Positions 42,673 through 53,230 of a stretch of DNA of 64,000 nucleotides are shown here, piece after piece. Under the pieces are notes generated by a model that was not told where the DNA came from, searched no databases, and saw nothing but the letters and a program-made list of their open reading frames with translations. Numbering within the stretch: position 1 is the first letter of the stretch; the number at the start of each line of letters is the position of its first letter. A program made the position numbers and the translations under genes. The DNA is from VFJZ01 sp046598415 (GTDB lineage: Bacteria; Actinomycetota; Thermoleophilia; Gaiellales; F1-60-MAGs149): contig JBKJIG010000081.1 of the NCBI GenBank assembly GCA_046598415.1, forward strand, positions 1-64,000, written 5' to 3'.

Positions 42673-43790
42673 GCCAGCAGGCGGCGCGGCGCATCGCCGT
42701 CGACCGGCAGGGCTTCGCCGCCCGGACGCGCACGGCGACGGTGGCAGAGGTCGAGCGGGCGATCGAGCGGCTCGGGATGGTGCAGATCGACTCGGTCACC
42801 GCGGTCGACCGCGCACACCGCCTGACGCTCGCGGCGCGGCTCGGCCGTCTGCCCGAAGACAGCATCAACAAGCTGCGGCGCCAGGGCCGGGTGTTCGAGT
42901 ACTGGGCGCACGAGGCGTGCCTGCTGCCGGTGTCGGAGTGGCGCTACTTCGCGCACGTGCGCCGCCGCCGCGAGCATCCGTGGTGGGGCGGCGTGCTCAA
43001 GGAGTACCCCGACCTGGCGGAGGCGATCACGACCGCCATCGACGAGCGCGGACCGCTCTCGGCGCGCTCCTTCGGTGGCGCCGGCAAGGGCTACTGGGAG
43101 TGGACGCCCGCGAAGCGCGTGTTCGAGGCGCTGTGGACGGCGGGCGATCTGGCGGTGTACGAGCGGCGCGGCTTCGAGCGCATGTACGACCTGACCGAGC
43201 GCGTGATCGGAGCCGAGCATCGCGCCAGTGAACCCGACGACGCCGAGACGCTGCGGCACTTCATGCGCCGCACGCTGCGCGCGCGCGGCGTGGTCACCCG
43301 CCAGCGGCTGGCCGACTACTACCGCACGCCCGGCGGCATGAAGCGGCTGGCCGAGCCGGTCGCCGACCTGGTTGCGGCGGGCGAGGCGATCGCGTGCCGC
43401 GTCGGCGAGTGGGACGCGCTGTGCGATCCCGCAGCGGCCGAGCTGGCCGAGTCGCCGCCGGGGCCGACGATCCCGGTGCTGCTGTGCCCGTTCGACAACC
43501 TGATCTGGGATCGTGAGGAGACGCGGCGGCTATTCGGCTTCTCGCACGCGCTGGAGATCTACAAGCCGAAGCCGGACCGCGTGTGGGGCTACTACGTGCT
43601 GCCGCTGCTGGTCGGCGACCGCATCGTCGGCCGCGTCGACCTGAAGTCGGACCGCAGGGCCGGCCTGCTGCGTCCGCTGGCGGTGCACTGGGAGGGCCGC
43701 CCGGCGCCGGCGCAGCTGGCCCGCGCGATGGCGCGGCTGGCCCACGCGCTGCAGCTTCAGCCGAGCAGCGAGGAGAACGCCTCCAGGTAG
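42660..43790 (+). CDS. Winged-helix DNA glycosylase, YcaQ/AlkX-like
   Basis: 376 residues. Family blocks: LGMVQIDSV near residue 40 (QID, the Q-x-D form of the catalytic pair seen in YcaQ/AlkX), FEYWAHEACLLP, PFDNLIWDREETRRLFGF, EIYKPKPDRVWGYYVLPLL and VGRVDLKSDR. These enzymes unhook interstrand crosslinks and remove bulky alkylated bases. GTG overlaps the GNAT gene end by 13 bp; an in-frame GTG four codons earlier is possible. 3' end overlaps the convergent glycosyltransferase by 34 bp. Confidence 0.85.
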   Translation: MLELSQQAARRIAVDRQGFAARTRTATVAEVERAIERLGMVQIDSVTAVDRAHRLTLAARLGRLPEDSINKLRRQGRVFEYWAHEACLLPVSEWRYFAHVRRRREHPWWGGVLKEYPDLAEAITTAIDERGPLSARSFGGAGKGYWEWTPAKRVFEALWTAGDLAVYERRGFERMYDLTERVIGAEHRASEPDDAETLRHFMRRTLRARGVVTRQRLADYYRTPGGMKRLAEPVADLVAAGEAIACRVGEWDALCDPAAAELAESPPGPTIPVLLCPFDNLIWDREETRRLFGFSHALEIYKPKPDRVWGYYVLPLLVGDRIVGRVDLKSDRRAGLLRPLAVHWEGRPAPAQLARAMARLAHALQLQPSSEENASR

Positions 43791-44794
43791 TTGCGCACCA
43801 TGCGCCCCTCGGAGAAGTGCGTCTCGACGTAGTCGCGGCAGCTGGCCGGATCGATCTGGTCGGCCTGCGCGACGGCACCGGGCAGATCCTCGAAGCGGTC
43901 GACGATCAGCCCCGACTCGCCGGGTGAGATGACCTCGGGCACGGCGCCGCGGCGGGTGGCGACGACCGGCGTGCCGCACGCCATCGACTCCAGCATCACG
44001 AGGCCGAACGGCTCCTCCCAGTCGATCGGGAAGAGCGTGCAGCGGGCGCGCTGCAGCAGCCGCACCTTCTCCTCGTGCGAGACCTCGCCCAGGTACTCGA
44101 TGCGGTCCGACAGGTGCGGCGCCACCTCGCGGGCGAAGTACGCGCGCTCGTCGGCCTCGTGCATCTTGCCGGCGAGCTTGAGCGGCAGGCCCATCTCCTG
44201 CGCGACGGCGATCGCCCGGCCGGCGCCCTTCTGCGGGCTCATGCGACCGATGAACAGCAGGTACTCGCCGCGGCGATCCGAGAACGGGTAGGCGTCCAGG
44301 TCGAGGGCGCTCGGACAGTTCGCGATCCACGGCAGGTCCTCGGCCGGCTCGCGCTGCTTGAGCGACGTGGAGATGAAGCGCAGGCGCGGGTTCAGCTCGG
44401 CGATCAGCCGGTAGATGCGCCCTGGCTCGTCGGTGAGCGGGCGGTGCACGGTGTGCACGACGGGCGCCGTGGCGAGGTCGGCCATGGCCGCGGCGGCCAG
44501 CCCCGAGTGGTCGGAGATGATGTCGAACCGCGACGCGTCACGGAACGAGAGCAGGGCATGTTCGAGCTCCGGTACCAGCTGGCCGAACTGCGAAATGCTG
44601 CCCTCCTCCGACGTCGTGACGAGGTTCGCCTGGGTGATCGAGCCGCCGCGGGCGTAGAGCGTCACGTCGTGTCCGAGCTCGGCCAGCCGGTCGGCGAGGA
44701 GCGACACGACCCACTCGACCCCTCCGTACCGCTCGGGCGGGACGGGAAGCCATGGCGGCGCGATAATCGCGATCTTCAAATGTTTGGAAAGCAT
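43757..44794 (-). CDS. Glycosyltransferase family 4
   Basis: 345 residues. GT-B fold: N-domain IAPPWLPVPPERYGGVEWVV, C-domain LFIGRMSPQKGAGRAI, and EPFGLVMLESMACGTPVVAT with the E-x7-E motif. Usual role: transfer of a sugar from a nucleotide sugar to glycan or lipid on the cytoplasmic face. Close to the group often annotated as (p)ppGpp-unrelated sucrose/trehalose-like GT4; no substrate can be assigned. GAGGA Shine-Dalgarno 3-8 nt before the ATG. Confidence 0.88.
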   Translation of the reverse strand: MLSKHLKIAIIAPPWLPVPPERYGGVEWVVSLLADRLAELGHDVTLYARGGSITQANLVTTSEEGSISQFGQLVPELEHALLSFRDASRFDIISDHSGLAAAAMADLATAPVVHTVHRPLTDEPGRIYRLIAELNPRLRFISTSLKQREPAEDLPWIANCPSALDLDAYPFSDRRGEYLLFIGRMSPQKGAGRAIAVAQEMGLPLKLAGKMHEADERAYFAREVAPHLSDRIEYLGEVSHEEKVRLLQRARCTLFPIDWEEPFGLVMLESMACGTPVVATRRGAVPEVISPGESGLIVDRFEDLPGAVAQADQIDPASCRDYVETHFSEGRMVRNYLEAFSSLLG

Positions 44795-44885
44795 GTCCTC
44801 AAGAGGGGACGACGGAATTCCGAAGAATTGACCACCGGCAGGGAACCCGGCGTAACACGACAGCGTCTACGGCGATAGGAAAGGC

Positions 44886-45152
44886 ATGAACATGGAGTCG
44901 AAGCCGCTGATCATCTGCCCCGGTTGCGAGTCGCTGCTGATCTACCCGGTCGCCATCGATCGGCACCCGGACGGTATCCGCGTCGCGATCGAGCGCTGCT
45001 GCCCGGAGTGCGAGCATAACGACAGCGTCGTCTGCGACGCTGTCGAGGCCGAGCTGTGGAAGCGCCGCGAGCGCCGCATCCGTCTGCAGATGGTGCGCTC
45101 GGTGCTCGAGATGGAACTCGAGGACATCCTCGGCGTTCCGACCTACGGCTGA
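44886..45152 (+). CDS. Small zinc-ribbon-like protein
   Basis: 88 residues. Two CxxC knuckles, CPGC (11-14) and CPEC (39-42), about 25 residues apart form a zinc-ribbon; a third Cys at 38 adjoins. The rest is a basic helix (AELWKRRERRIRLQMVRSVLEMELEDIL). Good AGGAAAGG Shine-Dalgarno. Function unknown; could bind nucleic acid or a protein partner. Divergent from the glycosyltransferase, convergent with glmS. Confidence 0.75.
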   Translation: MNMESKPLIICPGCESLLIYPVAIDRHPDGIRVAIERCCPECEHNDSVVCDAVEAELWKRRERRIRLQMVRSVLEMELEDILGVPTYG

Positions 45153-45159
45153 GCAGCGC

Positions 45160-47013
<1,854 letters not shown>

Positions 47014-47025
47014 AAAACCGAGCTC

Positions 47026-47325
47026 CTATCCGTAGATCATGCGGCGCAGCTGCCGGGTGCTGAGCGGAGCCGCCCGGAAACGCCATGCTTCAACTTCGAT
47101 CGCGAGGTGCGCGAAGATTTCGTCGTTCGCGAGCCCGGTGCGCTGCAGCTCGCGGTGCCGGCGCTGGACGAGCTCTTCGACGGTCTCCGAGAACCAGCTC
47201 GTCACGTCTTCCGCCACCCGTCGCGCCTGAGCCGGGTCCAGCGGTGCGGATCGCGTGAGCTGGGCGATCCCCTCTGCAAAGACGTCAAGCTCAGCGTCGT
47301 CCACTGGCGAATGATCGGCGATCAT
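47026..47325 (-). CDS. Small unknown protein, 99 residues
   Basis: Helical throughout (DAELDVFAEGIAQLT, DVTSWFSETVEELVQRRHRELQRTGLANDEIFAHLAIEVEAWRF) with a basic C-terminus LSTRQLRRMIYG. The RHRELQ...G..ND.IF arrangement recalls small conserved proteins I have seen elsewhere but cannot name. Directly upstream of glmS, 12 bp apart on the same strand, so co-transcribed. Confidence 0.65.
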   Translation of the reverse strand: MIADHSPVDDAELDVFAEGIAQLTRSAPLDPAQARRVAEDVTSWFSETVEELVQRRHRELQRTGLANDEIFAHLAIEVEAWRFRAAPLSTRQLRRMIYG

Positions 47326-47448
47326 GGCTACGAACTCAACTGGTTTGCCCGAATTCGGGCAGGTACTCCGACGGGGGAGGTCATTCGGTCTGTTTCGTGC
47401 AAACCATGGCCGCGGTGGCGGGACGGTCGGAACTCGTAGACTCCATCC

Positions 47449-47519
47449 GGGCCGGTAGCTCGAAGGTCGAGCAGGGGACTTTTAATCCTCCGGTCAGGGT
47501 TCGATTCCCTGTCGGCCCA
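47449..47519 (+). tRNA. tRNA-Lys (anticodon TTT)
   Basis: All four arms can be folded by hand: acceptor GGGCCGG / TCGGCCC (last pair G-T), D stem GCTC/GAGC with GG in the loop, anticodon stem GGGGA/TCCTC around loop CTTTTAA, T stem CAGGG/CCCTG with loop TTCGATT, discriminator A. CCA is not encoded. The 3' half from 47477 is repeated exactly at 57257-57300, so the gene is an integration target whose 3' end is kept intact. Confidence 0.93.
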
Positions 47520-47520
47520 T
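47477..47520 (+). repeat. Attachment-site-like repeat, left copy (within tRNA-Lys)
   Basis: 44-bp sequence from the anticodon loop to one base past the tRNA end, identical to 57257-57300. Typical of tyrosine-recombinase att cores at tRNA 3' ends. Left boundary of the island. Confidence 0.85.
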
Positions 47521-47601
47521 CCAGCAATAGAGCCAAATACGAACCGCCGAACCGCTCAGAAACGCCAGGTTGTCACGCACGGTGTCACGTACAATTCGTG
47601 T

Positions 47602-47862
47602 ATGAGCCGCGTCGACGCTGCTGGGCCACCTCCGAAGAAGAAGCAGCAGAAGCCGCGCGCAGCTCCGCCCGACCGGCGAGAACCGCAAGTGGCCGTGTTC
47701 GAGCAGACACCAGACGGCCTGGGCGTCCTCTACTACGACGATCAGGGCTACACCGACTCTGACTGCCCGAGCGCCGACGATCCCTCCTCCAGCAGCGACG
47801 TGCCGGCAATGGAACCGTCCGACCCCGCAGGGGACGGCGACTCGCTAGTGGTCTGCCACTGA
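47602..47862 (+). CDS. Small unknown protein in the island, 86 residues
   Basis: N-terminus is basic and Pro/Lys-rich (AAGPPPKKKQQKPRAAPPDR), followed by QVAVFEQTPDGLGVLYYDDQGYTDSD and a Ser/Asp/Pro-rich acidic tail. No family recognised; likely mostly disordered. TACAAT (47590-47595) ends 6 nt before the ATG, giving it a believable promoter. Two TGTCACG repeats, 12 bp apart, lie just upstream. Its last 18 bp overlap the remnant of an IS630 transposase on the other strand, so its true C-terminus may have been altered. Confidence 0.5.
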   Translation: MSRVDAAGPPPKKKQQKPRAAPPDRREPQVAVFEQTPDGLGVLYYDDQGYTDSDCPSADDPSSSSDVPAMEPSDPAGDGDSLVVCH

Positions 47863-48098
47863 ATTGTCGTGTGTGTTGGAGAGGGCGGTGCGGGCGCGCT
47901 CGAGCTGGGCGAGGATATCGCTGGTCTTGGCGATCCAGCGGAACGGTGTGGGGTTCTGGTTCCACTGGTCGGCCCACAGGGTGATGGCTTCTCGGAGGTG
48001 GTCGAGGCTGCAGAAGCTGCCGCGCCGTAGGCGCCGGTTGGTGAGCTGCGCGAACCAGCCTTCGACGAGGTTCAACCAGGAGGCGCTGGTGGGCGTGA
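47845..48098 (-). pseudogene. IS630-family transposase, C-terminal fragment
   Basis: About 84 codons remain, reading ITPTSASWLNLVEGWFAQLT, RRLRRGSFCSLDHLREAI, WNQNPTPFRWIAKTSDIL, the C-terminal DDE region of IS630-type transposases with the last catalytic Glu (VEGWF). It is cut exactly where the left inverted repeat of the next element begins (48099); the N-terminal two thirds are not found on the far side, so a deletion followed or accompanied the insertion. Confidence 0.8.
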
Positions 48099-48164
48099 TG
48101 GAGTTCCCCCGCTACGGTGGACATGTAGCGACTGAGCGTGGCTTGGTCGGAGAGGATGTTCGTT

Positions 48165-48446
48165 ATGCCGAAGATCCAGCCGTACTCGGCGGAGTTCCGT
48201 CAGGAGGCGGTGCGGCTTTTGCGTACCAGCGGGAGGTCGATCGCGCAGCTGGCGGCGGAGCTCGGGGTGTCGCCGCAGTCGCTCCGTAACTGGAGCCGCC
48301 AGGGCGCGGTCGATGCGGGCCAGGCGCCTGGTCTCACGAGCGACGAGCGGGACGAGCTTCGGCGCTTGCGGCGCGAGGTGCGGGTGCTCGCGGAGGAGCG
48401 GGAGATCCTAAAAGAGGAGCTCCTGCGGCTTCCGTGGGTGGTGTGA
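48165..48446 (+). pseudogene. IS3-family transposase OrfA (3' end altered)
   Basis: 93 codons. Helix-turn-helix YSAEFRQEAVRLLRTSGRSIAQLAAELGVSPQSLRNW followed by the leucine-zipper-like DELRRLRREVRVLAEEREIL. The normal end of OrfA and the frameshift into OrfB (DDE domain) are missing; after KEELL the frame runs into RLPWVV and stops, where foreign sequence starts. Cannot transpose on its own. Confidence 0.8.
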
Positions 48447-48521
48447 TGGTGTTCCCGGCGATGCGGAGCGCCGCCCGGTCGAGCTGGTGGAGCATCGTCG
48501 GGTCGGCCCGCAGGGTCGGAG

Positions 48522-49099
48522 TCATTGGCGTCCTGGCAGGTCGGGCCGTAGGCCGCCGCAGGTGAGGTGCGCGAGTGCGATCAGGGCCGGGGCGGAGTGG
48601 AACCCGTAGGCGCGGCGGACGATCAGCCGCAGCGTCGTGTTGATCGCTTCGATGCGGGCATCGGTGAGGCCCAGTCGGGGCGTCGCGATGATCCCCTCGC
48701 GGTGCTCGCGGATCGTCCGTGCGAGCTTCACGAAGCTCGTCAGCCGCGAGCGGCCGGCCACGAGACCCGCAGCAACCGGCAGATCGCCGTCTTCGACGCC
48801 TGCGTCGCGAGCCAGCCGACGCCGTCCTCTAAGCTCCGCGTGTGCCAGGAGCCGTGCCGCGCCCACGGCACCTGTGCGGTCCTCACGCCATGCCTGCGAC
48901 AAACGACGCGTGGTGCGTCCGCCTCGATGAAGCACCGCACCGCGCCGAGATCGAGCGACCGCCAACGCCGCCGACCCGCGCCCCGGTCGTAGCCCGACGC
49001 GCGCCGGCCGCAGACCCCGCACCGCGATGCACGCCGCGCTCGCGGCCGGGCATGCAGCACCACCGCTCCGTCCTCGTCAATCGAGACGACCTCAACCAC
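48522..49099 (-). pseudogene. ISL3-family transposase with internal deletion
   Basis: N-terminal part (from ATG at 49099) keeps the zinc-binding head (SRCGVCGRRASGYDRG) and the HTH (KTAICRLLRVSW); it then changes frame and joins a C-terminal part (LTSFVKLARTIREHREGI to FHSAPALIALAHLTCGG). About 200 of the usual 400 or so residues, including two of three DDE acids, are lost near 48750. Non-functional. Confidence 0.8.
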
Positions 49100-49278
49100 C
49101 CCACCCTCGACGCCACCGATCCGCTGCCGAAGCGCACGCCGCCACCTGCCCTCCCAGAGAACCAGTCCTAGACAGCTGGAACCCTAGGAGCAGAGCGGCG
49201 TGCGCCCTCCTACCCGACCCACATCACCCGCCGGAGCTCCCCTAAACCCACCCTGTCCACGGAAACGGGGGAACTCCA

Positions 49279-49658
49279 ACGTACCGATCGTCGAAGCCCC
49301 GAGATAGCAGGCCATCCCCGGATCGACCGAGACAACGCGACCACCGCGGAAGACTTGTTAATCCTCCGGTCAGGGTTCGATTCTCTGTCAGCACATCGAT
49401 TATTAGAGCCAAACGCACCACTACAGCTCGCTGAAATCGCCAGGATGCCGGCTCGCGCTCCACCGCACCGGCGGACACCACGAAGGCCTCGTGCACCACA
49501 CCCTGGGACGCTACTTCGGGTAGGCTTGCAGCGCGAGCGGCGACTTGCGTATGGTGGATGCGTGTCCGTGGAGCATGAATGGTGAAGCTGCGTAATTGTT
49601 CTAGGCGCTTCGCGCCGGGGGTCAGCGCCGTCGAGTCGGCAGCGCTGGCCCGATAGCC
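49279..49658. other. Gene-free stretch with decayed tRNA-Lys end
   Basis: 380 bp without a convincing gene. Holds the degenerate attachment-like copy at 49352-49396 and a further 50 bp resembling the DNA just right of the intact tRNA. Presumably the promoter region of the following regulator gene lies at its right end, but no clear -10 or Shine-Dalgarno was seen. Confidence 0.6.
49352..49445 (+). repeat. Decayed attachment-like copy of tRNA-Lys end plus flank
   Basis: 49352-49396 matches the 44-bp repeat with one inserted base and three substitutions (TCTCTG, CAGCACAT). The homology continues: AGAGCCAAA and CGCCAGG occur at the same spacing as at 47529-47569. So the tRNA end and about 50 bp of its right flank were duplicated together. 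Confidence 0.7.
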
Positions 49659-52600
49659 GTGGCCCGGACCGCCATCGTCAGGCGCGAGTCGCCCTGGACC
49701 CTCGTCGACCTGGTCGGTTCCGAGACGCTCCAGGCGGTACAGGACGCGTTCGCGACGGCGTTCGACCTGCCGACGGTCATCCTCGACCATGAGGGGCACA
49801 ACGTCAACGAGATCACGTATCGCGTGCGGTTTTGCGAGGATCTCACGCGGCCCTCCAGTGCGGGCGCGAAGTGTCTGGCGTGCGACGTAGCTGCTATGCG
49901 TCGTTCTGAGGTCACGCGGGAACCGACGATCTTCCCCTGCTGGAACGGCCTGTACGACTGCACGATCCCGATCGTGTCGGGCGATGGCGAGGTGTTCGGG
50001 CACTTCCTCAGCGGCCAGGTGATCGATCGGCCGCCGACGGAGTTCGGCCGCTGGCGGACCGTTGCTCGCGACCATGGCATCGACCAGTCTGACTACGTGA
50101 ACGCCCTGAAAGAGGTCAGGGTGCTGCCTCTCGACATTTATCGCCACAGGGTCGATTGCATGGCGATTCTCGCCCGCATGATCGCCGACCAGGCGAGCCT
50201 CGCCCTGCAGCACCGAGCGATGCTCGAGCAGGCGCTCGACGCCCGGGCGGCGACCGAACAACTCACTGCGGAGCTCGACGTGATCGCGCACGCTTCGGCC
50301 GCGACGGCCGAGACCGCCGATCTGCATGAGACGCTCGCCGACCTCGCCAACGCGGCCCGCAGGGTGATCCCGCACGAGTCACTCGTGATCTACATCGTCG
50401 AGCCGTCGGGTCGGCGACTCCAGCCGATCGTCGTTCGCGATCCGCTCGCCGCCGCCTTGTCGGACTGGCAGCCGACGGTGGGTGAGGGGATCGTCGGTGT
50501 CGCAGCCGCGGACTGCGTCGCCCGACGGCTCGACACCGTGACCGGCGATCCCGCCCACCAGTCGATTCCAGGGGTCCCCGACGAGCGGGAAGCGATGCTC
50601 GTCGTTCCGATCGCGAACCAGGGTGCAGCAATCGGCGTGATCACTCTCAGCCGGTTCAAGGGGCGGACGTTCAACGAGCACGAACTCGAGCTTCTACGGA
50701 TCATCTCGGTTCAGGCTGCCAGCGCGATCCGGACCTCGGCGCTGCGAGCCGATGCCGACCGCACGAGTCGACTGCGCGTGATCGAGCGCACGACATACGC
50801 ACGGATCGCCACCGGTGCCCGTCCGCGCGAGGTGATCGAATGGCTCCTCGAGCAAGCTCGCCAGCTTTTCGCGGCGGATCAGGTCGTGCTGGCAGACGGT
50901 CGCGAGAGAGTAATCGGCGCGCCCGAGATCGCGCCGCGGCGCTGGCCTCCCCGAGCGCTTGTCGAGCCGGTTGAACGCGCACGCTCGACGGGGCGTGTCA
51001 CATCGTCGACTTATCGCGGACTCGAGGTAACGATTGTGCCGGGCGGAGTGGGTGATGCGGCGTACCTCGTAGTCATGCGGCTTGCATCGCTCACGCCGGC
51101 CGAGCGGGAGTGTGCGTTGTCACTCGCGGCGCTCGGCTCCCGACTCGGAATCGTCGAACAGGACCTTGCTCGCGCGACTCGGTTCGCCGCGCGCACGGGT
51201 GCATTCGTCACCCTCAGCGAACGCCTTGCAAACGCACGTACACCGGGCCACGTCATGCATGTTCTGCTCAACGCACACGATCTCATCGATGGATCTCGCA
51301 CTGCAGTCGTGACTCGCACGGCGCTTTCCAGCGTGCTGCGGCTGCACGTGAAGGGTTTGGCGACCATCGAGGAGGAGCTGATAGTGGCTTCAGGGCGCCC
51401 GCGCCTCCGGTTGCCGGATCAGTCCGAGGAGGAGAACACGAGCGGCCGGTGGGATGTCTGGGCGGCTGCCATAATGGGAGCGAGCTCGCACGCATCGAGC
51501 TGGCACGAGCCGATCGCGGTGCCGTTCTCGAACGACGAAACGGCCGGCGCAGTCATCATCGATGCGAGCCCGGACGCGACGAACGACGAACGCGAGCTTC
51601 TGCAGTCGCTTGCGCGCATGGCCGCAGCTCAGCTCGATGGACGCGGGCCGGGCTGCGGCCGGCCCACGCACGACGAGGAGGCCCAGTCCCTGCTCGACGG
51701 GCTCGCGGCGATGCGCCCTCAAAGCGAGCGCGTCGCTGCCGAGGGGGTGCTGCGGACGTTTGCAGCAATTGCAGACGCGCCCGCCGCCATGCTCGAGAGT
51801 ACAGCCGGCACGGTGCTGGCCACTCTCGGGCCTGCGCCGAAACGCAACTGGCCCGTGACGTTCTCGTTCGACGCCGGGCTCATCAAGAGCTCGCAACCTC
51901 CTGCGGAGCGTTGCCTCGATGTCCTCCCGCGCCTCGCGCATCTCGCCACCGGCCTGCTCCGGAACGGGGAGGCGAATCAGCTTGTTGAGTCCCAGATGAT
52001 GGACGCTCTCAACGACATCGAACGTCTCTCGATCCAGCTCTCGGCGAGCGAGCGCATCAACGCCGACATGCGCGGGATCGTGAGCGCTCTCGAAGGGTCG
52101 GGCGGGCTGCAGGATCTCGTGGCGCGCCTGCATAGCGTGACGGGGACAGCCGTGGAGCTGGTCGACGAGGATGGACGGCGGGTCGCTGCGGCGGGCGGCG
52201 ATCACTACCCTAGTCTGGGCGGCCTGCGCCGACTCGCCATACGCACCGGCACGACGCCGCTCGGGGAGCTTCGCACGTGCACGATGGATGACTCTCCTGT
52301 CGTCGAGTTCGCGGGCACGCTCGTGTCCGTGATTCTGGGAGCCGGCCGACGGGTGCGCGATATCGAGGCGCGACTCGACGGCGAGGTTGTCTCGGCGCTG
52401 ATCGACAGCGATCGTTCGAGTGCCGAGCTCGTGCGACGTGCCAGCGCAGTAGGCCTGGAGCCCGGCACCAGCGTTCGCGTCGCCGTCGGCCTTTTCGGAG
52501 GGCCGCCCGATGGGCGAGCGGAGAACGTGCTGGCGGCAGCTGCCCGTTGGGCGCGTTTGCAGCGAGTACGGGTCATCGTCACGCGTCGCGAACGCGCGAT

Positions 52601-53111
52601 AGTCGCGGTCGGCCCCTCAGATGCCGAGTGGGCCTCAAGACTGTACGAGGCCCTCGGCACGGCGGCAGCTTCGGATGTGTACATTGGGATCGGATCCAAG
52701 GCGACCGATGGGCCTGGATATCGGGACTCCTATCTTGGCGGTAGGGCAGCTTCGCTTGCGATGGAGGCAGCCGGCCGCCCCGGCGTCCTGATCGCGGGTG
52801 ACGACAGCATCGAGTCCGTGCTCCTGCAGTCTGCCGATCCTGCCCGGATCGTCGCGTTCGCGCGGCACATCATGGATCCCGTCGAACGGTACGACACGGA
52901 GCGGAAGTCAGCGCTCCAGAGCACCCTCACAGCGCTCGTGGCTCACGGATGGAACCTGCACGCCGCGGCGCGGGCGTCCCACATCCACGTGTCAACGCTT
53001 CGCGACCGCGTGCGTCGGGTTGAGGAGCTGACAGGTCTCGCCCTGTCGAGGCCGGACGACCGGCTCGCGGTTCAACTCGCCCTCATGACCACGCGATTGC
53101 TCGACATCTGA
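49659..53111 (+). CDS. Large PocR-GAF-PucR-type transcriptional regulator
   Basis: 1150 residues from GTG; start not supported by a ribosome site. Residues about 14-190 form a PocR-like ligand/redox sensor with conserved cysteines (C59, C72, C75, C94, C101) and GHFLSGQVIDRP. About 205-360 is a clear GAF domain (DLHETLADLANAARRVIPHE, GEGIVG, LVVPIANQGAAIGVITLSR). Two or three weaker GAF-like units follow up to about 930, then a CdaR/PucR middle part, and at the C-terminus a PucR helix-turn-helix (LVAHGWNLHAAARASHIHVSTLRDRVRRVEE). No kinase, receiver or sigma-54 module. Predicted cytoplasmic activator or repressor of the next genes. Wobble positions look less GC-rich than in the core genes. Confidence 0.85.
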   Translation: MARTAIVRRESPWTLVDLVGSETLQAVQDAFATAFDLPTVILDHEGHNVNEITYRVRFCEDLTRPSSAGAKCLACDVAAMRRSEVTREPTIFPCWNGLYDCTIPIVSGDGEVFGHFLSGQVIDRPPTEFGRWRTVARDHGIDQSDYVNALKEVRVLPLDIYRHRVDCMAILARMIADQASLALQHRAMLEQALDARAATEQLTAELDVIAHASAATAETADLHETLADLANAARRVIPHESLVIYIVEPSGRRLQPIVVRDPLAAALSDWQPTVGEGIVGVAAADCVARRLDTVTGDPAHQSIPGVPDEREAMLVVPIANQGAAIGVITLSRFKGRTFNEHELELLRIISVQAASAIRTSALRADADRTSRLRVIERTTYARIATGARPREVIEWLLEQARQLFAADQVVLADGRERVIGAPEIAPRRWPPRALVEPVERARSTGRVTSSTYRGLEVTIVPGGVGDAAYLVVMRLASLTPAERECALSLAALGSRLGIVEQDLARATRFAARTGAFVTLSERLANARTPGHVMHVLLNAHDLIDGSRTAVVTRTALSSVLRLHVKGLATIEEELIVASGRPRLRLPDQSEEENTSGRWDVWAAAIMGASSHASSWHEPIAVPFSNDETAGAVIIDASPDATNDERELLQSLARMAAAQLDGRGPGCGRPTHDEEAQSLLDGLAAMRPQSERVAAEGVLRTFAAIADAPAAMLESTAGTVLATLGPAPKRNWPVTFSFDAGLIKSSQPPAERCLDVLPRLAHLATGLLRNGEANQLVESQMMDALNDIERLSIQLSASERINADMRGIVSALEGSGGLQDLVARLHSVTGTAVELVDEDGRRVAAAGGDHYPSLGGLRRLAIRTGTTPLGELRTCTMDDSPVVEFAGTLVSVILGAGRRVRDIEARLDGEVVSALIDSDRSSAELVRRASAVGLEPGTSVRVAVGLFGGPPDGRAENVLAAAARWARLQRVRVIVTRRERAIVAVGPSDAEWASRLYEALGTAAASDVYIGIGSKATDGPGYRDSYLGGRAASLAMEAAGRPGVLIAGDDSIESVLLQSADPARIVAFARHIMDPVERYDTERKSALQSTLTALVAHGWNLHAAARASHIHVSTLRDRVRRVEELTGLALSRPDDRLAVQLALMTTRLLDI

Positions 53112-53112
53112 G

Positions 53113-53160
53113 CCGACGAACCGTAGGAGCGTTTCGTGCAAACGTCCTACGGATCGTCGG
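53113..53160. promoter_or_regulatory. 48-bp inverted repeat between regulator and ligase gene
   Basis: 16-bp arms CCGACGAACCGTAGGA / TCCTACGGATCGTCGG with one mismatch; the 16-nt centre contains a smaller CGTTT/AAACG repeat. Begins one base after the regulator stop. Could be the regulator's operator, an attenuator, or a terminator (a TTTTC run follows at 53170). Confidence 0.55.
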
Positions 53161-53230
53161 TTGCGATCGTTTTCTCGCGGGCTGATCCTATCGCGGTACG
53201 TGACCCACGATCCCGACAGGAGGGCCTCCC

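Larger units (their letters stand above)
48099..49278. mobile_element. Degenerate IS3-family element with invading ISL3 remnant
   Basis: Bounded by inverted repeats of 25 bp: left 48099-48123 (TGGAGTTCCCCCG then GTGGACA) and right 49254-49278 (TGTCCAC then CGGGGGAACTCCA); 20 of 25 positions match, with the mismatches together in the middle. Contains the orfA of an IS3-type element, no orfB, and instead a minus-strand ISL3-type transposase with an internal deletion. No target-site duplication was seen. Confidence 0.7.
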
